Source of the DNA: Desulfonatronum thiodismutans
GTDB taxonomy: Bacteria > Desulfobacterota > Desulfovibrionia > Desulfovibrionales > Desulfonatronaceae
Direction: 5' to 3'
Length of the DNA: 64,000 nt
Assembly: GCF_000717475.1 (NCBI RefSeq)
Contig: NZ_JPIK01000021.1
Coordinates: 1 to 64,000, forward strand
The notes under the pieces were generated by a model that was given only the letters and a program-made list of their open reading frames with translations, searched no databases and was not told the DNA's origin. Every line of letters begins with the position of its first letter. The first letter of the stretch is position 1. Of the stretch, positions 60,915-64,000 are shown piece after piece. The position numbers and the translations under genes were made by a program.

Positions 60915-61478
60915 GTGACTGATTTTTCAAGCTATCCGGTTTTTCATCTCCATATAGGGGAATGTTTCCTGTCCAAGGACCCGACGCTGGTCTGCACGGT
61001 GCTGGGATCCTGCGTCGCGGTTTCCTTTTACCAACCGGCCGTCCGGCTGGGGGGCATATTCCACGCCCTGCTTCCGGATTTCTCGGAGCATAACGGCGAG
61101 CATGCGGCCAAGCAGCCATGCCGGTTCGTGAATTACTCCATCCAGAGCATCCTTTCAGCCGTGGAGCGACATGGCGGGCGACGCAAGGACATTCAGATCA
61201 AGGTCTTCGGCGGCGCGGAACTGTTCGGGTTCACCGGCGGCAAAAGTTCCTCCGCGGGCAGCGTCGGACGCAAGAACGTCCAGATGGCGATCATGGAGCT
61301 GGAACGAGCCGGACTGCGGGTCATGGCCTCGGATGTCGGCGGCCCGTTAGGGCGAAAACTGTATTTTTTGAGTCACACGGGCGAGGTTTGGGTTAAGCGG
61401 ATCAAACGTTCAATTTTCCCGGATGATCGAACCGCCTGTTCCCGTTCAACAATCCAGGAAAACGAGTCAGGCCGATGA
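60915..61478 (+). CDS. cheD: Chemoreceptor glutamine deamidase CheD
   Basis: 187 residues. The catalytic Cys and His lie in [15 protein letters not shown] and [20 protein letters not shown] and a Ser-rich loop are typical. CheD deamidates or demethylates receptors and tunes CheC in some bacteria. The GTG at 60915 follows a purine-rich stretch (GGGGGAAGGG). Overlaps cheB by 4 bp (ATGA), so the two receptor-modifying enzymes are made together. The end of the protein (after about 165) is longer than the family. Confidence 0.93.
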   Translation: MTDFSSYPVFHLHIGECFLSKDPTLVCTVLGSCVAVSFYQPAVRLGGIFHALLPDFSEHNGEHAAKQPCRFVNYSIQSILSAVERHGGRRKDIQIKVFGGAELFGFTGGKSSSAGSVGRKNVQMAIMELERAGLRVMASDVGGPLGRKLYFLSHTGEVWVKRIKRSIFPDDRTACSRSTIQENESGR

Positions 61479-62536
61479 AACAGAAAATCAAGGTGCTGGT
61501 TGTAGACGATTCCGCCCTGGTCCGGCAAACGCTGATTGAACTGCTTTCCTCGGACCCGGGCATCGAGGTGATTGGGGCCGCTGGTGATCCGTATGCCGCG
61601 GTGGAGCGGATGAAGGAGATTGTTCCGGACGTGATCACCCTGGACGTGGAAATGCCGCGGATGGACGGGCTGACCTTTTTGCGCAAGATCATGGCCCAGC
61701 ATCCGATTCCGGTGATCATCTGCTCCACGCTGACCGAACAGGGGGCGGAAACCACCCTCAAGGCCCTGGAATATGGCGCGGTGGAGATCATCCAGAAGCC
61801 CAAGGTCGGGACCAAGAAGTTTTTCGAGGAGTCCCGGATCAGAATTTGCGACGCGGTCAAGGCCGCGGCCAGCGCTAAGCTGCGAGTGTACACGCCGGTT
61901 ACGGTCAGGCCCAAGCTTACCGCGGACGCGGTGATTCCCATGAGCCATCAGCCCAAGGCAATGGTCAAGACCACGGAAAAGGTCGTGGTGGTGGGCGCGT
62001 CCACTGGAGGCACCGAGGCTTTGCGCGTCCTGCTCGAGGCTCTGCCCATGGATTGCCCGGCCATTGCCGTGGTCCAGCACATGCCCGAGAATTTTACCGC
62101 GGCCTTTTCCAAGCGTCTGGACGGGATATGCAGAATTACGGTCCGGGAAGCCCAGGACGGCGATACCATGTTGCGCGGGCAGGCCCTGATCGCGCCTGGA
62201 AACAGACATATGTTGCTCAAGCGCAGCGGGGCCAGGTATTATGTGGAAGTCAAGGATGGGCCGCTGGTTTCCCGGCACAGGCCATCGGTGGACGTCCTTT
62301 TCCGCTCCGCGGCCCGGTATGCCGGGGCCAACACGGTAGGCGTGATCATGACCGGAATGGGGGACGACGGGGCCAAGGGCATGCGCGAGATGTTCGACGC
62401 CGGTGCCCATACCGTGGCCCAGGATGAGCAAAGCTGCGTGGTGTTCGGCATGCCCAACGAGGCCATCAAGCTGGGTGGGGTGCGCAAGGTCATGCCTCTG
62501 GGAAATCTAGCCGGAGAAATACTGCGCATGGGCTGA
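61475..62536 (+). CDS. cheB: Chemotaxis response regulator methylesterase CheB
   Basis: 353 residues. Receiver domain ([14 protein letters not shown]; phospho-Asp in [14 protein letters not shown]) and C-terminal methylesterase with the catalytic triad Ser ([12 protein letters not shown]), His ([10 protein letters not shown]) and Asp ([12 protein letters not shown]). It removes methyl groups from chemoreceptors during adaptation. No cheR or cheA gene lies in the window. Its 3' end overlaps the convergent CYTH gene by 47 bp. Confidence 0.95.
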   Translation: MKQKIKVLVVDDSALVRQTLIELLSSDPGIEVIGAAGDPYAAVERMKEIVPDVITLDVEMPRMDGLTFLRKIMAQHPIPVIICSTLTEQGAETTLKALEYGAVEIIQKPKVGTKKFFEESRIRICDAVKAAASAKLRVYTPVTVRPKLTADAVIPMSHQPKAMVKTTEKVVVVGASTGGTEALRVLLEALPMDCPAIAVVQHMPENFTAAFSKRLDGICRITVREAQDGDTMLRGQALIAPGNRHMLLKRSGARYYVEVKDGPLVSRHRPSVDVLFRSAARYAGANTVGVIMTGMGDDGAKGMREMFDAGAHTVAQDEQSCVVFGMPNEAIKLGGVRKVMPLGNLAGEILRMG

Positions 62537-63143
62537 GGGCGTCTTTGGCCTCCCGCAACGCCGTCAAGGCCGTGTTGCGTTGCGTCTTGGAAAAAAGAAA
62601 ACTATCCTTTTCCGGTTGGCCCAGGGTTCGGCAGTGTTCCTGGTACATCCGCATGTAATTCCAGGTGGACGACGCCAGCCTATCCAGGCCGAGCCGGCAA
62701 GCTGTCCGCTCTATGGACTCAGGCGTTCCCTCAAGCTCCACGACCTGGGCGAAGGGCAGCGTGTCCAGGCAGATAGCGCAGGATTGCCATTGCCATGTCG
62801 CCCGAATCTTTTCATATTGAAACACGATGACGTATCCCAACAACTCCAGAATTGCGCGCATCGAAGCCGGGTCCGTGACGTTCGTCTCCAGTTCCTCAAG
62901 TACTTTGAATCGCGGATCCAGCGGCAGGACGCTATCCGGCTTTTTTTTCACCGTCAGCGTGGCCCCGTCGGCTCTGCGCAGGCGAAGCAGGATCTTCGCG
63001 GCTCGAAGCCGCCGTTCCGGGGTGTCGAACAGCCAGTTTTTTTCAAGATGGAGGGAACAAAACGTTGCTCCCGTTTCCAAAAGTCGTTCGCAAACGGCGT
63101 GCAGGTTCGGATTTAAGTATTTTTTTTCAACTTCAAGGGACAT
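62490..63143 (-). CDS. CYTH-domain protein
   Basis: 217 residues. The N-terminal [10 protein letters not shown] contains the ExExK signature of CYTH enzymes (class IV adenylate cyclase or thiamine triphosphatase), which bind triphosphates in a beta tunnel. Further charged strands ([32 protein letters not shown]) agree. Which substrate it uses cannot be told. The gene is convergent with cheB and shares its last 47 bp. Confidence 0.85.
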   Translation of the reverse strand: MSLEVEKKYLNPNLHAVCERLLETGATFCSLHLEKNWLFDTPERRLRAAKILLRLRRADGATLTVKKKPDSVLPLDPRFKVLEELETNVTDPASMRAILELLGYVIVFQYEKIRATWQWQSCAICLDTLPFAQVVELEGTPESIERTACRLGLDRLASSTWNYMRMYQEHCRTLGQPEKDSFLFSKTQRNTALTALREAKDALSPCAVFLRLDFPEA

Positions 63144-63213
63144 GCGTTGATCCTTGTTCAGCGACCGCGCCGGTTGGCGCTGGTTGAGTGTTTGGCTCCC
63201 AAGGAGGTTGTCG

Positions 63214-64000
63214 ATGTATGAAAATCAGCTGGCCGCGATCCAGCAACTTAAGAAGTACGAAGTGGTGATCAAGGATTTCGTGTTGGATCAGCGCGGGTAT
63301 TGTCTTGTCTTTACCGATGATACCATCGCGGTAAAGATTTTGCGCAACACCTTTGCCAGCCATCTCCAGCTGAAGGACTGCATGCGGTTCGTGCTGCGCG
63401 AGGAGGAACTGCTCAAGGATACCCGCCGGATTGTCGACATCAAGGGGAAGCCGCTGTTTTTCATCGAGCGCGTGGTCAACAACCGCAGCAATAACCAGTT
63501 GATTAAATTTTTGAAGAGCACGTACCCGGAATCCTATATCATTTTAATGACCACGGAGGCGGATCGAAATCTCCTGGTTTATCTGCATGAAATAGGAGCC
63601 GACAATTTTATCGTCAAACCGGTTTCCGTGAATACGCTCATTGAGAAGATCGCCTTGACCATCCGTCCTCAGGGGCAATTACCCAAGCTGGTGGGGCACG
63701 GCAAGGATATGATTCAAAAGGGAGAGTATAAAAAAGCCCTGGAAGTGGTTGAGAAAATTTTAGAAATCAAGCCCAACAGCTCAGCGGCCCTGATGATTCA
63801 GGGAGACGCCTTTCTCCGGCTGGGGCGCGACGACGAGGCTCTGCAATCCTATCTCCACGCGGCCCAACAAGCCAAGATGTACCTGGAACCGTTGAAAAAG
63901 ATTGTTGAATACTTTCGGGAAAAGAACGATTTTCAGGCCCAGTTGGAATATCTGGAGAAACTGGAACGTCTCAGCCCGATGAACATGGACCGCAAGATTG
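63214..64000 (+). CDS. Pseudo-receiver/TPR protein, cut by the window end
   Basis: At least 262 residues, open to the window edge. The ATG at 63214 has AAGGAGG 6 nt upstream. Residues about 20-165 resemble a response-regulator receiver (YIILMTTEAD, GADNFIVKPVSVNTLIEKI), but the usual phospho-acceptor Asp is not evident (PLFFIERVVN). Tetratricopeptide repeats follow (GEYKKALEVVEKILEIKPN, GRDDEALQSYLHAAQQAKM). Probably a scaffold or signalling protein of the type seen near chemotaxis genes. Function not established. Confidence 0.85.
   Translation, partial: MYENQLAAIQQLKKYEVVIKDFVLDQRGYCLVFTDDTIAVKILRNTFASHLQLKDCMRFVLREEELLKDTRRIVDIKGKPLFFIERVVNNRSNNQLIKFLKSTYPESYIILMTTEADRNLLVYLHEIGADNFIVKPVSVNTLIEKIALTIRPQGQLPKLVGHGKDMIQKGEYKKALEVVEKILEIKPNSSAALMIQGDAFLRLGRDDEALQSYLHAAQQAKMYLEPLKKIVEYFREKNDFQAQLEYLEKLERLSPMNMDRKI

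Noticed and set aside
30157..64000. Further copies of the palindromic pilus-locus units outside 6-30 kb
   Set aside because: Searched by eye for the CCCCTCC/GGAGGGG core with GGGGTGGGTT; none was found.
1..64000. tRNA or rRNA genes
   Set aside because: No T-loop/anticodon arrangement or rRNA-like sequence was recognised. The 12-nt anti-SD match at 10733 is not an rRNA fragment.

Overview
The window looks like a chromosomal segment of a high-GC sulfate-reducer-type member of the Desulfobacterota (Desulfovibrionales-like). This is inferred from the gene set: many chemotaxis and c-di-GMP proteins, two DksA/TraR proteins, a CoA-disulfide/polysulfide-reductase-like flavoprotein with a rhodanese tail, a threonine synthase with a zinc ribbon, and Fur-box-like palindromes of the kind described for Desulfovibrio. 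No rRNA, tRNA or CRISPR array was seen.

Layout. 0-6.1 kb: a chemoreceptor and CheW on the minus strand, an amidohydrolase, then a GGDEF/HD-GYP c-di-GMP pair behind a Fur-like promoter. 6.1-7.7 kb: repeats and a second Fur-like promoter that leads after about 130 nt into a strong terminator, which makes a good candidate for an iron-regulated small RNA. 7.7-29 kb: a type IV pilus locus with two tandem FmdE-like periplasmic proteins, three very long prepilin-like proteins, a PilM-PilN fusion, PilO, PilP, the secretin PilQ, PilT, PilB, PilC, a PpiC-like lipoprotein and small accessory genes. 30-41 kb: a minus-strand housekeeping run (dksA, RqcH/NFACT, moaA, phoH, pgpH, ybeY, nadE, moxR) and a Tim44-like membrane protein. 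41-46 kb: a multi-PAS histidine kinase and the CoA-disulfide-reductase-like protein. 46-52 kb: a defence island with a DUF1016 nuclease, Vsr, an Eco29kI-type methyltransferase and GIY-YIG endonuclease, and a DUF4143 ATPase lying between two pieces of a Uma2 gene. 52-64 kb: threonine synthase, TlyA, RidA joined in frame to a cysteine-cluster domain, a muramidase-like protein, phosphoglucomutase, a B12-binding radical SAM protein, CheD, CheB, a CYTH protein and a pseudo-receiver/TPR protein cut by the window end.

The most unusual structure is a mosaic of short palindromic units (CCCCTCCYRGGAGGGG core plus a GGGGTGGGTT tail). I count 27 copies at 12 loci, all between 6.2 and 30 kb and none seen elsewhere. 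They alternate in orientation with two recurring spacer types of about 78 and 50 bp, like an enterobacterial BIME. Two further low-complexity families travel with them (GAGGGATGAGACCTGA-type and AACGAAGAAC-type). A DUF559 nuclease gene occupies a spacer position inside one array, and three units lie inside the 5' end of the secretin gene, ahead of its signal sequence.

How it fits together: iron (Fur-like sites) may control c-di-GMP turnover and a small RNA next to a surface-pilus locus, while a repeat system has colonised nearly every intergenic gap of that locus and supplies stop codons, leaders and possibly terminators to its genes.
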